DNA of 10,142 nt from Candidatus Peregrinibacteria bacterium (GTDB lineage: Bacteria; Patescibacteriota; Gracilibacteria; UM-FILTER-43-11): the NCBI GenBank assembly GCA_016220125.1, contig JACRIF010000137.1, positions 1-10,142 of the forward strand, written 5' to 3'. Below the pieces are notes generated by a model, which saw only the letters and a program-made list of their open reading frames with translations, was not told the DNA's origin and did not search any database. A program made the translations under genes and the position numbers. Of this stretch, positions 1 to 5,417 are shown piece after piece (positions within the stretch are counted from its first letter, which is position 1; each line of letters opens with the position of its first letter).

Positions 1-147
1 CATCGCGAAAATGTTTTTCCCGAGGATCAGGCAGGCCCCGCTTTTGTTCGTGAATTGGGGGTTGAATTTGAATCCGAGCTTGGTGAAAAAGGCAATGGTT
101 TTCTTGAGGTCTTTGACTGGCAGATTCACGAATATTTGTTGGATCAT
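1..147 (-). CDS. VOC / glyoxalase-fold family protein, N-terminal fragment
   Basis: Only the first 49 residues are inside the window; the gene continues past the left edge. It opens with MIQQIFVNLPVKDLKKTIAF, followed by FFTKLGFKFNPQFTNKSGAC. This is the first beta-alpha-beta unit typical of the vicinal-oxygen-chelate superfamily (glyoxalase, bleomycin-resistance and PhnB-like proteins), especially the short 'lactoylglutathione lyase-like' members with NLPVKDL and FFTKLGF motifs. The metal ligands and active site lie in the missing part, so no substrate can be named. The ATG at 145-147 is chosen because homology starts at its first residues. It lies 28 bases after the stop of the DUF1761 gene on the same strand. 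No Shine-Dalgarno sequence precedes it. Family assignment is firm; function is open. Confidence 0.82.
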   Translation of the reverse strand, partial: MIQQIFVNLPVKDLKKTIAFFTKLGFKFNPQFTNKSGACLILGKNIFAM

Positions 148-155
148 AAGGGTGA

Positions 156-184
156 ATTAGAAAATCGACCGTTGTTTATTTCCA
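156..184 (-). promoter_or_regulatory. Possible promoter of the VOC gene
   Basis: On the minus strand a TGGAAA box (+ strand 179-184), a 17-base spacer and TCTAAT (156-161, 5 of 6 to TATAAT) lie just before the VOC gene. The predicted start is about two bases before the ATG, so the mRNA would be almost leaderless. The -35 match is poor (4 of 6) and overlaps the end of the DUF1761 gene; read-through from that gene is an equally good explanation. Confidence 0.3.
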
Positions 185-592
185 GTATCCAAGTATGAGC
201 CCGAATGACACGAACAGGATGAGCTGGTAGCCGCCCTGGATCAGGAATCGCGCCCACGAGACTTTGGTGGAATCGTTGTTCCACATGGCCGAGCCGGCGA
301 CCGTGGGCATGATGAACGCGGCCCAGATCCATAGGGCGTTTTCGATTCCGGAGGCGTCCTTCCAGCCTTCAATATAATAGGCGAGCACGTACACTTGGAA
401 CAAGGTCAGCAAAAATTGGGTGACGTACAGTTTGCCGACGCCCTTTTGCATTTCCTTTCGGGCGGCGATGTCCGAGGGTTTCACGCCCACGATTTTCATC
501 CAGGTCTTGCCGAAAAGGGGTCCGTACCAGACCCCGCCGAGGGCCATGGCGAGCACGGAGCAAGCGAGCACCGCGTAAGTATTGATGGTCAT
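176..592 (-). CDS. DUF1761 family integral membrane protein
   Basis: A 138-residue, mostly hydrophobic protein with about four predicted membrane helices: residues 3-20, 55-75, 86-104 and 115-135. The N-terminal stretch with GGVWYGPLFGKTWMK and the later MWNNDSTKVSWARFLIQGGY segment are characteristic of the DUF1761 family, small membrane proteins of unknown function found widely in bacteria. I chose the ATG at 590-592 because the family signature starts there. An in-frame ATG 33 bases upstream would add a polar PNNNHSPKNP stretch that looks like translated leader. It follows fmt on the same strand with a 51-base gap holding a strong palindrome (613-631). No catalytic residues or partner can be proposed. 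No Shine-Dalgarno sequence is visible. Confidence 0.8.
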   Translation of the reverse strand: MTINTYAVLACSVLAMALGGVWYGPLFGKTWMKIVGVKPSDIAARKEMQKGVGKLYVTQFLLTLFQVYVLAYYIEGWKDASGIENALWIWAAFIMPTVAGSAMWNNDSTKVSWARFLIQGGYQLILFVSFGLILGYWK

Positions 593-612
593 AGGGTTTT
601 TGGGTGAATGAT

Positions 613-631
613 TATTATTTGGCAAATAATA
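613..631. promoter_or_regulatory. 19-bp AT-rich palindrome in the fmt-DUF1761 gap
   Basis: TATTATTTG and CAAATAATA are perfect nine-base arms around a single central G. It starts about 20 bases upstream of the DUF1761 start codon and 13 bases after the fmt stop. In RNA it could form only a short A-U-rich hairpin, and no U-run follows on the minus strand, so a DNA operator is more likely than a terminator. The regulator is unknown. Confidence 0.5.
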
Positions 632-643
632 TCACAAACGCTT

Positions 644-1585
644 TTAGCCCAAAACAGTTCCCACGAATGCGGGGTGGCCTTTGATGAATTCGCCAATGGG
701 TTGGGCCTTTTTCCCCTCCATTTGCACCTCCTCCAAAACCAACTCCCCGTCGCCCGTGGTCACCCGCACTTGCCCCAATTCCGCGGTCACGGTTCCGGGC
801 GTGTGGGTGTATGAAACGGTCGCGGAGTTTGCGCGGAGGATTTTGATTCGCTTTCCATCCCAAAACGTATGGGTTCCCGGCCAGCCGGCGTAGGCGCGAA
901 CCTTGCGGGCGATCGCCTCGGCCGATTCGGTCCAATCGATTTCGCCATCGGTTTTTTCGATCTGGGCGCAGAAGGTGGCCTTGGAATCGTCCTGGGGTTT
1001 GGGCTTCAGTTTTCCCTCGGAAATCTGAATGAGTGTGTCGGGCGTTTTGTCGGCCGTGAGTTTGGAAATTTTAGCCCAAACCGTTTCCGCATTGTCGGCC
1101 TCCATGATCGGAAAATCGAATTGCGCATAAACAGGGCCGGTGTCCATGCCCGCCTCCATGCGCATGAGGCTGATTCCGGTTTTGGAGTCGCCCGAAAGCA
1201 GGCAGTTCTGGATGGGCGAGGCGCCCCGGTGGCGGGGAAGGAGCGAGGCATGCACATTGATGCAGCCCAAGGGTGGTAGATCCAAAAGTTCCTGCTTCAA
1301 AATCTTCCCGTAGGCCATCAGTACGATCATGGCGGGCTTGTGCTTGCGAAGTTCCTCCAGCGCCTCGGGCGTGTTGATCTTTTCGGGCGTGAAGACGGGC
1401 AACCCAAGCTTCAGCGCCTCGGCCTTGATGGCGCAGGGAGTCAGTTCCAGTTTTCGTCCCGCGGGTTTGTCGGGTTGCGCGACCACAAGTCGTACCTCGA
1501 AGCGCTTGTCCGCCGAAAGCGCGCGCAGAAGCGGGGCGCCGATGTCGGCGGTTCCGATGAAGAGGATGGGGATTTTATTGGTCAT
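644..1585 (-). CDS. fmt: Methionyl-tRNA formyltransferase
   Basis: Transfers a formyl group from 10-formyltetrahydrofolate to the methionine on initiator tRNA, a cytosolic step needed for bacterial translation initiation. The 313-residue length matches the family (about 310-315). Residues 5-15 (IPILFIGTADIG) are the usual N-terminal strand. KPAGRKLELTP (40-50) is the loop that enters the tRNA acceptor stem. NVHASLLPRHRGASP (110-124) holds catalytic Asn110 and His112, and GMDTGP (146-151) holds catalytic Asp148. The C-terminal OB-like domain runs from about 205 with the typical VRAYAGWPGTHTFWDGKRIK stretch. Homology begins at the ATG at 1583-1585; a longer in-frame start at 1675 would add 30 unrelated residues. 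That ATG sits exactly where an extended -10 box would start transcription, so the mRNA may be leaderless. The usual partner gene def (peptide deformylase) is not in the window. Confidence 0.97.
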   Translation of the reverse strand: MTNKIPILFIGTADIGAPLLRALSADKRFEVRLVVAQPDKPAGRKLELTPCAIKAEALKLGLPVFTPEKINTPEALEELRKHKPAMIVLMAYGKILKQELLDLPPLGCINVHASLLPRHRGASPIQNCLLSGDSKTGISLMRMEAGMDTGPVYAQFDFPIMEADNAETVWAKISKLTADKTPDTLIQISEGKLKPKPQDDSKATFCAQIEKTDGEIDWTESAEAIARKVRAYAGWPGTHTFWDGKRIKILRANSATVSYTHTPGTVTAELGQVRVTTGDGELVLEEVQMEGKKAQPIGEFIKGHPAFVGTVLG

Positions 1586-1591
1586 GGATTC

Positions 1592-1600
1592 AGTATACCA
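1592..1600 (-). promoter_or_regulatory. Extended -10 promoter of fmt (leaderless)
   Basis: On the minus strand TGGTATACT is an extended -10 (TGn plus TATACT, 5 of 6). Six bases separate it from the ATG, so the standard start point falls on the A of the fmt start codon. The -35 region is poor (TGTCCA at 16 bases or CTGTCC at 17), which is normal when the TGn extension is present. The weak -35 lies inside the inverted-repeat region at 1611-1674, so a protein bound there would block it. Confidence 0.55.
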
Positions 1601-1610
1601 AAGAAGCGGA

Positions 1611-1674
1611 TTGTGGACAGAATGGTCGGCGGAATGGTTGCGCCAATCCACAACTCTGTCCACGATTCTGCCCA
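1611..1674. repeat. Overlapping inverted and direct repeats in the fmt / DHH divergent spacer
   Basis: GTGGACAGA (1613-1621) is the exact reverse complement of TCTGTCCAC (1655-1663). TTGTGGA (1611-1617) is the exact reverse complement of TCCACAA (1647-1653). A near copy, TTCTGCCCAC, follows 12 bases after the CTCTGTCCAC copy. The motif (C)TGTCCAC thus occurs once inverted and two to three times direct, between divergent promoters. It looks like a cluster of binding sites for one protein, or a cruciform arm. The motif resembles DnaA boxes only partly (7 of 9 at best). Confidence 0.5.
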
Positions 1675-1700
1675 CTATTCGGATTCAAATTCAAATTCAC

Positions 1701-1729
1701 TTGTCACTCGGAATCCGAAATGTTATTTT
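1701..1729 (+). promoter_or_regulatory. Sigma70-type promoter of the DHH phosphoesterase gene
   Basis: TTGTCA (1701-1706, 5 of 6), a 17-base spacer and TATTTT (1724-1729) with a TG extension at 1721-1722. Predicted transcription start is about 1736, giving a leader of about 22 A-rich bases with no Shine-Dalgarno site. Just upstream, 1684-1700 is a hexamer repeat of ATTCAA (three copies, the last imperfect). Confidence 0.65.
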
Positions 1730-1757
1730 AACCCTCCGCCAATAACAAAAAATAAAA

Positions 1758-2723
1758 ATGAAACTCGACCTCGAGGAACTTAAAAAAATAGACGCCCTGA
1801 TCCAACGCAGCGATCGGATTTTGATCATTCCCCACCGCCAACCCGACGGCGACACGCTGGGGTCGGCGCTTGGTTTTTATCAGTCCTTTTCGCTCATGGG
1901 CAAACATCCCGAAATCGTGTGCAAGGACGTGCCCGCCGAGGTGTTTTCGTTCATGCCCAACATCGAGCATGTGAAGAAGGGCGAGCCCCGCTTCGACTAC
2001 GATGCGATTCTGGTGCTCGATGCGGGCGCCACGCACCTGACGGGGTTTCATGAAACCCACCCGGCGTTGTTCGACAAAAGCCTGGAGGTCATCAACATCG
2101 ACCACCATCCCTCCAACAATTTCTACGGACGGTACAATATTGTGGACTCAACGGCGGCTTCCGCCACCATGATCGTGTATCGGATGTTGGGCCATTTGGG
2201 CTATCCGCTGGATCGCCATGCCGCCACGTGCCTGCTCACGGGGCTCTACACCGACACGGGGAGCCTTCAGCATTCGAACACCACCTCCGAGGCGTTGCGG
2301 ATCGCCGCGGAATTATTGGCCAAGGGGGCCAATTTGAGGCATTTGTCGAAAGAGGTGTTCAACACCACGAAAATTTCCACCATGCGCCTGTGGGGGCGGA
2401 TCTTCAAGAACACGGTTCAAAAGTCCGATGGGGTCACGATGTCCGTGGTCACGGCCAAGGACTTTTTGGACACGGGGGCCGGTTTCGATGAGATCGCGGG
2501 CGCCGTCGATTTCGTGAATTCGGTGCCGGGATCCGAATACAGCGTCATTTTGACCGAGCGGGACGGCAAGGTGAAAGCATCGCTCCGCACCCTCAAGGAT
2601 GAGGTGGATGTGGCCGAGGTTGCCTCCGAATTCGGAGGAGGTGGGCACACCAAGGCGGCCGGCTTCACGCTTCCAGGCCGGCTGGAGAAGGAAATTCGCT
2701 GGAAAGTCGTGAGCGGAAAATGA
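1758..2723 (+). CDS. DHH/DHHA1 phosphoesterase, NrnA-like (nano-RNA / pAp phosphatase)
   Basis: A 321-residue cytosolic metal-dependent phosphoesterase. The DHH domain holds PHRQPDGDTLGSALG (25-39; His26, Asp30, Asp32), LVLDAG (85-90; Asp88), DHHPSN (115-120) and the GLYTDTGSLQHSNT stretch (Asp166), which together supply the two-manganese site. The C-terminal DHHA1 domain ends with GGGGHTKAAGFTL (293-305), the substrate-binding glycine loop. Length and motif order match NrnA proteins, which degrade 2-5 nucleotide RNA fragments from the 5' end and often dephosphorylate 3'-phosphoadenosine 5'-phosphate. Family members may instead act on cyclic dinucleotides or pApA, and the sequence alone does not decide. 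All metal ligands are present. It has its own promoter, starts at the first ATG of the homologous region and ends with TGA. The methyltransferase gene follows after 128 bases with a separate promoter. Confidence 0.92.
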   Translation: MKLDLEELKKIDALIQRSDRILIIPHRQPDGDTLGSALGFYQSFSLMGKHPEIVCKDVPAEVFSFMPNIEHVKKGEPRFDYDAILVLDAGATHLTGFHETHPALFDKSLEVINIDHHPSNNFYGRYNIVDSTAASATMIVYRMLGHLGYPLDRHAATCLLTGLYTDTGSLQHSNTTSEALRIAAELLAKGANLRHLSKEVFNTTKISTMRLWGRIFKNTVQKSDGVTMSVVTAKDFLDTGAGFDEIAGAVDFVNSVPGSEYSVILTERDGKVKASLRTLKDEVDVAEVASEFGGGGHTKAAGFTLPGRLEKEIRWKVVSGK

Positions 2724-2735
2724 TATAAAAATCAT

Positions 2736-2764
2736 TTGACATTTTTGTAAAATACAGACACAAT
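2736..2764 (+). promoter_or_regulatory. Promoter of the methyltransferase gene
   Basis: A perfect TTGACA (2736-2741), 17 bases, then CACAAT (2759-2764, 4 of 6 including the key A2 and T6). It starts 13 bases after the stop of the DHH gene. The predicted transcript starts near 2771, giving an 80-base leader rich in A and T with no evident Shine-Dalgarno site. ACAGA (2797-2801) and TCTGT (2816-2820) in the leader can pair weakly. Confidence 0.5.
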
Positions 2765-2851
2765 ACACTACAAAGCTGCAGGCGGCTCGAAACAAACAGA
2801 GCTAAAATTTTATTTTCTGTTTTTTGTTGAAAGGCTAATTGCCATAACTCA

Positions 2852-4312
2852 ATGGGAGAGAAGGACAAAAAAACACAGCCGGAAGAGGGGGCAAGTGTCA
2901 CTAGTGAAAAGAGGGTCGAAAACCCCGCGAGCGAGCAAAAGGTGGCTTCCGTCACTGCGGGTGTTGCGGTTGCTCCCGCTGCGTCGCTTGCCGTGGCGCC
3001 GTCGGGCCCCGGTCATTGGGAGGAGGAGGGGGTGCGATTGATCCAAGCCTATGTGCAGGAGATCAGGAGCCTGTGGCACTCCATGAAAAGTTTGCAGCCG
3101 TCCCAGAAACAGCAGGCGAAAACGGAGTTCCTCTTGAAGGTGGTCGAGATTTTGAGGGGGGTTGAGCGATTGAAGGGGAGTGCTCGGCTGACCCCCTATT
3201 CGGTGACAAACAGCTTGGTCCCCATCGAGAAGCGGTTTGCGGTTTTGGTCGAAATGGGGGCTCATGGCGAATTCAAGGATTTGGATCTGGTTTGTGCCCT
3301 CCAAAAGGAGGATTTTGATTTTTTGGAGAGCAAAGTGGCGAGCGTCGAGGGCATCCTCGCCCAGGTTCAGGTTCGCGCAGCGGTTTCCAGCGTGGTGCAA
3401 GCGAACAGGCCGCATGGTCCTGGGATGGACAATGGCGAGGATTGGAAGAGCAAAAGCGAATTTCCCTATGCTTCCATTGAGGAATTTCGAGCCATTCAGG
3501 AGGCCAGAAGGCTTTTCAAGGAATCCGACATGAATTCGCAGATGAAGGGGCTCAAACTGCTCGAGGAGCGGGGATTGTTGGCCAATGTGGCCTACGACCG
3601 GATTCACCAAAGCGGAACCCATCAGTTCTCGGGCAGGAGTTTGGATGAGCCGAACGAGTTTGCGGAGCTGTTTGCCGAGCGGACGGGCATGGGCCCCAAG
3701 TCGGTGGTGTTGGACACGGGTTGCGGCATGGGCAGCGACTCCGTGTGTTTTGCAAAAAAAGGCGCAAAGGTGGTGGCGCTCGACACCAGCCGATATGCCT
3801 TGGACATATTTCAAAAAAAGCTGACGTTGTTTCATCCGGAGCTGATTCCGCGGATCACGATGTTGTGCCAAGACACCCGAAGGGCGCTCGCCTCCATGTT
3901 GGGCTCCGAGCGGGTGACCCATATCTATGGATTCTCGTCATGGCACTATGACCCGCCGATGGTACTCAAGGCCAAGCTCAAGGCCGCCTACAACATTTTG
4001 GACCGGAATCGCGACAAGGGGTATTTGGGGCTCGCCATCAAGACCATCGATTCGGACTCCGCCCGCGCCGATCGCCATTACCGGTTGACCATGGGCGACG
4101 ATTTGAACTATTCCATGGACAAGGAGGACCGGATTTTGAGGTTGTACCCGGAGGAGGACATGCTGACGGAGCTGGTGGCGCAGGCTGAATTTACCTCCAT
4201 ATTGCTGGATATCAAGCCCATTGAGGGTTATGACAAGCCGGGGGAAACGGAGGTGTTTCGGCAGGTGATAGCAAAAGTGCCTGGAACCCCGAACCGCCGC
4301 CGACGGCGTTAG
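2852..4312 (+). CDS. SAM-dependent class I methyltransferase with unrecognised N-terminal extension
   Basis: 486 residues. The C-terminal half (about 220-475) is a Rossmann-type methyltransferase. Motif I is VVLDTGCGMGSDSVCFAKKG (285-304), binding S-adenosylmethionine. Motif II ends VVALDTS with Asp311, which should hold the ribose. A later acidic/aromatic stretch, IYGFSSWHYDPP (358-369), is at the motif IV position. The ARADRHYRLTMGDDLNY region has no signature I recognise, so the substrate is unknown. Residues 1-30 are charged and low complexity, 31-50 are an Ala/Val-rich linker, and 55-180 are mainly helical with no recognised domain. The protein ends with five consecutive arginines, which could contact nucleic acid or polyphosphate. 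The ATG at 2852 is the first in frame; the next Met is residue 78. No membrane segment or signal peptide is visible. The neighbours give no pathway clue. Confidence 0.82.
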   Translation: MGEKDKKTQPEEGASVTSEKRVENPASEQKVASVTAGVAVAPAASLAVAPSGPGHWEEEGVRLIQAYVQEIRSLWHSMKSLQPSQKQQAKTEFLLKVVEILRGVERLKGSARLTPYSVTNSLVPIEKRFAVLVEMGAHGEFKDLDLVCALQKEDFDFLESKVASVEGILAQVQVRAAVSSVVQANRPHGPGMDNGEDWKSKSEFPYASIEEFRAIQEARRLFKESDMNSQMKGLKLLEERGLLANVAYDRIHQSGTHQFSGRSLDEPNEFAELFAERTGMGPKSVVLDTGCGMGSDSVCFAKKGAKVVALDTSRYALDIFQKKLTLFHPELIPRITMLCQDTRRALASMLGSERVTHIYGFSSWHYDPPMVLKAKLKAAYNILDRNRDKGYLGLAIKTIDSDSARADRHYRLTMGDDLNYSMDKEDRILRLYPEEDMLTELVAQAEFTSILLDIKPIEGYDKPGETEVFRQVIAKVPGTPNRRRRR

Positions 4313-4329
4313 GAGTCCCGGGGCGTTTT
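4287..4329 (+). terminator. Composite stem-loop after the methyltransferase
   Basis: CCCCG (4287-4291) pairs with CGGGG (4319-4323), enclosing a second hairpin CGCCG-CCGA-CGGCG (4295-4308). A TTTT run follows at 4326-4329. It overlaps the last codons (the arginine tail) and lies between convergent genes. The U-run is short, so termination strength is uncertain. Confidence 0.4.
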
Positions 4330-4341
4330 ACCGTTCATCGG

Positions 4342-5145
4342 CTATTTTTTGGGCTGTTTTCCATCGTCGTTCATGCGAGTCGCCTGGGCGCCGTAGTTCT
4401 TCCAGGTGAGCATGAAAATTGATAGGAACATTTTCGAGATGGTGTCGCTCTCGATCATCACGCCGATGGGCGAATCCTTGCGGAGCGAGATGATGCCGAC
4501 CTTGTTGCCGAAGATGCGCACTTCGCCCTCGATGGGGAACAGCTTCTTGGGGATGTAGAGCACATCCCGGTTCTCTTTGGTGTTTTTCTTGATCTGCGCC
4601 CGCTCTGTTTCATAGTAGGGCATGATGGCGTGGGTGGTGATGCCGAGCTCGTTGCGTTTTTTGATGTACTCGTCGGTGTAGATGCCGAGCGCCTCGTAGA
4701 TCTTGGTGATGTCGCCGTAGCGGTAGACGTCCTTCTCCTCTTTCAGCACCGCCTCGTAGATTTGCTTGATGCCTTCGATGCCCTCGTAGTAGCGGATTTT
4801 GGGGAGGCTGTCGGTCTCTTCTTCACTCATGGTCAAGAGGGGAAGCGCCTCGAGCATGGCCTGGTTCATCTCGGTCAGTTGCTTTTGGCGCTCCTCGATC
4901 AGGAGCTTGAGCCGGTTCTCGGGATCCTCCGCGAAAAAGCAGGTGATGCCGTGGCGCTGGGTCTTGGTGACCAGGCCCCGCTTCACCAGTTTGACCAATA
5001 TTTTGTAAACCGTCGTGCGGTTCAGGTCGGCGCGGGTGGCGATCACGCTGGCGGGTTGGGCCCCCGGGGTCTTGAGCAGCGTGAGGTAAACATCGGGTTC
5101 GCGATCCTGCAATCCAAGCGTCTGAAGCACTTGATCGATTTTCAT
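4342..5145 (-). CDS. TrmB-family transcriptional regulator
   Basis: 267 residues. Residues 1-70 form a winged helix-turn-helix of TrmB type: LGLQDREPDVYLTLLKTPG, then PASVIATRADLNRTTVYKI (31-49) as the helix-turn-helix and LVKRGLVTKTQ as the wing. Residues 74-100 are a likely dimerising helix. Residues 115-250 (LPKIRYYEGIEGIKQIYEA, then VRIFGNKVGIISLRKDSPIGVMIES) match the PLD-like effector domain seen in bacterial and archaeal TrmB relatives. Some relatives sense sugars, but no ligand can be inferred here. The start at 5143-5145 fits the conserved MKIDQVLQTLGL opening; the in-frame ATG at 5187 would add 14 hydrophobic residues translated from leader. It is divergent from the kinase-like gene. 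Its promoter is overlapped by a 30-bp palindrome, so self-regulation is likely. Confidence 0.88.
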   Translation of the reverse strand: MKIDQVLQTLGLQDREPDVYLTLLKTPGAQPASVIATRADLNRTTVYKILVKLVKRGLVTKTQRHGITCFFAEDPENRLKLLIEERQKQLTEMNQAMLEALPLLTMSEEETDSLPKIRYYEGIEGIKQIYEAVLKEEKDVYRYGDITKIYEALGIYTDEYIKKRNELGITTHAIMPYYETERAQIKKNTKENRDVLYIPKKLFPIEGEVRIFGNKVGIISLRKDSPIGVMIESDTISKMFLSIFMLTWKNYGAQATRMNDDGKQPKK

Positions 5146-5189
5146 AAATAGGATGTAATAAATGATGTTGTGAACGGCTAAGAACAAGA

Positions 5190-5219
5190 TGATTTTAGCT
5201 TATGCATAAGGCAAAATCA
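5190..5219. promoter_or_regulatory. 30-bp palindromic operator between the regulator and kinase-like genes
   Basis: The core CTTATGCATAAG (5199-5210) is a perfect 12-bp palindrome. Two mismatched pairs follow on each side, then the arms TGATTTT (5190-5196) and AAAATCA (5213-5219) match perfectly. In all 26 of 30 bases are symmetric about 5204.5. Size and symmetry suit a winged-helix dimer. It fills the spacer of the regulator's promoter, and its centre is about 66 bases before the start point predicted for the divergent gene, a position typical of activators. Binding by the adjacent TrmB protein is inference. Confidence 0.7.
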
Positions 5220-5220
5220 A
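5192..5220 (-). promoter_or_regulatory. Promoter of the TrmB-family regulator
   Basis: On the minus strand TTGATT (5215-5220, 4 of 6), 17 bases, TAAAAT (5192-5197, 5 of 6). Predicted start near 5185 gives a 40-base leader. The -10, the spacer and most of the -35 coincide with the palindrome, so a bound dimer would exclude RNA polymerase. Confidence 0.5.
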
Positions 5221-5237
5221 GCACTTGTTATGGTGAA

Positions 5238-5264
5238 TTGACAACTTGGGTTCACTGGTATAGT
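5238..5264 (+). promoter_or_regulatory. Strong promoter for the leader RNA and kinase-like gene
   Basis: A perfect TTGACA (5238-5243) and TATAGT (5259-5264, 5 of 6) with a TG extension at 5256-5257; the spacer is 15 bases. An alternative -10, TAGTAT (5261-5266), gives the ideal 17-base spacer with 4 of 6. Predicted start is about 5271-5273, at the GCTAAC element of the leader. Confidence 0.65.
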
Positions 5265-5270
5265 ATGGTC

Positions 5271-5417
5271 TTGCTAACAACGCAGAGAAATTCGGGCCTC
5301 AAACCTCATAGACGTTAGCGCACGCATTGCGGGAGGGCAACTTTATAGGGAAGGGGGGTGGTTTTACATCACTCCCTTTTCCTATGAGACATCGGCGTAA
5401 TCGTTAGCCAACACGGT
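5271..5417 (+). ncRNA. Structured 5' leader of the kinase-like gene (possible cis-regulatory RNA)
   Basis: About 145 transcribed bases precede the start codon. Bases 5345-5360 pair with 5370-5385 in a 16-bp stem (three G-U pairs) around the nine-base loop 5361-5369; three more weak pairs can extend it outward. GCTAAC at the 5' end (5273-5278) is complementary to two copies of GTTAGC: 5314-5319 and 5403-5408, the second ending only nine bases before the ATG. The two pairings exclude each other. A small hairpin, CGCA-CGCAT-TGCG (5319-5331), lies between. A further hairpin (5394-5409, GGC...GCC) includes the distal GTTAGC. I do not recognise a known riboswitch class. It could equally be a stand-alone small RNA or a protein-binding leader. 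Confidence 0.5.

Noticed and set aside
1611..1663. DnaA-box cluster or replication origin in the fmt spacer
   Set aside because: The best matches to TTATCCACA are 7 of 9, there is no AT-rich unwinding region of origin type, and neither dnaA nor dnaN is adjacent.
2721..2723. Possible UGA recoding (code 25) as in some candidate-phylum bacteria
   Set aside because: The DHH protein ends at this TGA right after its DHHA1 domain at normal family length, and no recognised gene contains an in-frame TGA.
2797..2830. Stem ACAGA/TCTGT with TTTTTT as a terminator in the methyltransferase leader
   Set aside because: A 5-bp A-U-rich stem with a 14-base loop is too weak to call, and it lies between a good promoter and its gene.
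2849..3922. 357-residue open frame antisense to the methyltransferase
   Set aside because: It mirrors the codon pattern of the real gene, shows no recognisable domain and is rich in His/Arg/Leu, typical of antisense shadows.
5265..5318. A 17-codon ORF (MVLLTTQRN...) as a possible leader peptide before the kinase-like gene
   Set aside because: Its ATG lies upstream of the predicted transcription start and overlaps the alternative -10 box; no ribosome-binding site or run of regulatory codons.
5281..5340. Strings resembling a c-di-GMP-I (GEMM) riboswitch (ACGCAGAG, CACGCA, GAGGGCAAC) in the leader
   Set aside because: The conserved blocks occur in the wrong order and the bases where the 5' half of the aptamer would lie are occupied by the promoter. 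I treat the similarity as chance.
5353..5380. GGGTGG...CTCCC resembling a T-box antiterminator
   Set aside because: The two strands simply pair with each other in one long hairpin, there is no specifier-loop stem upstream, and the downstream gene is not related to amino acids or aminoacyl-tRNA synthetases.
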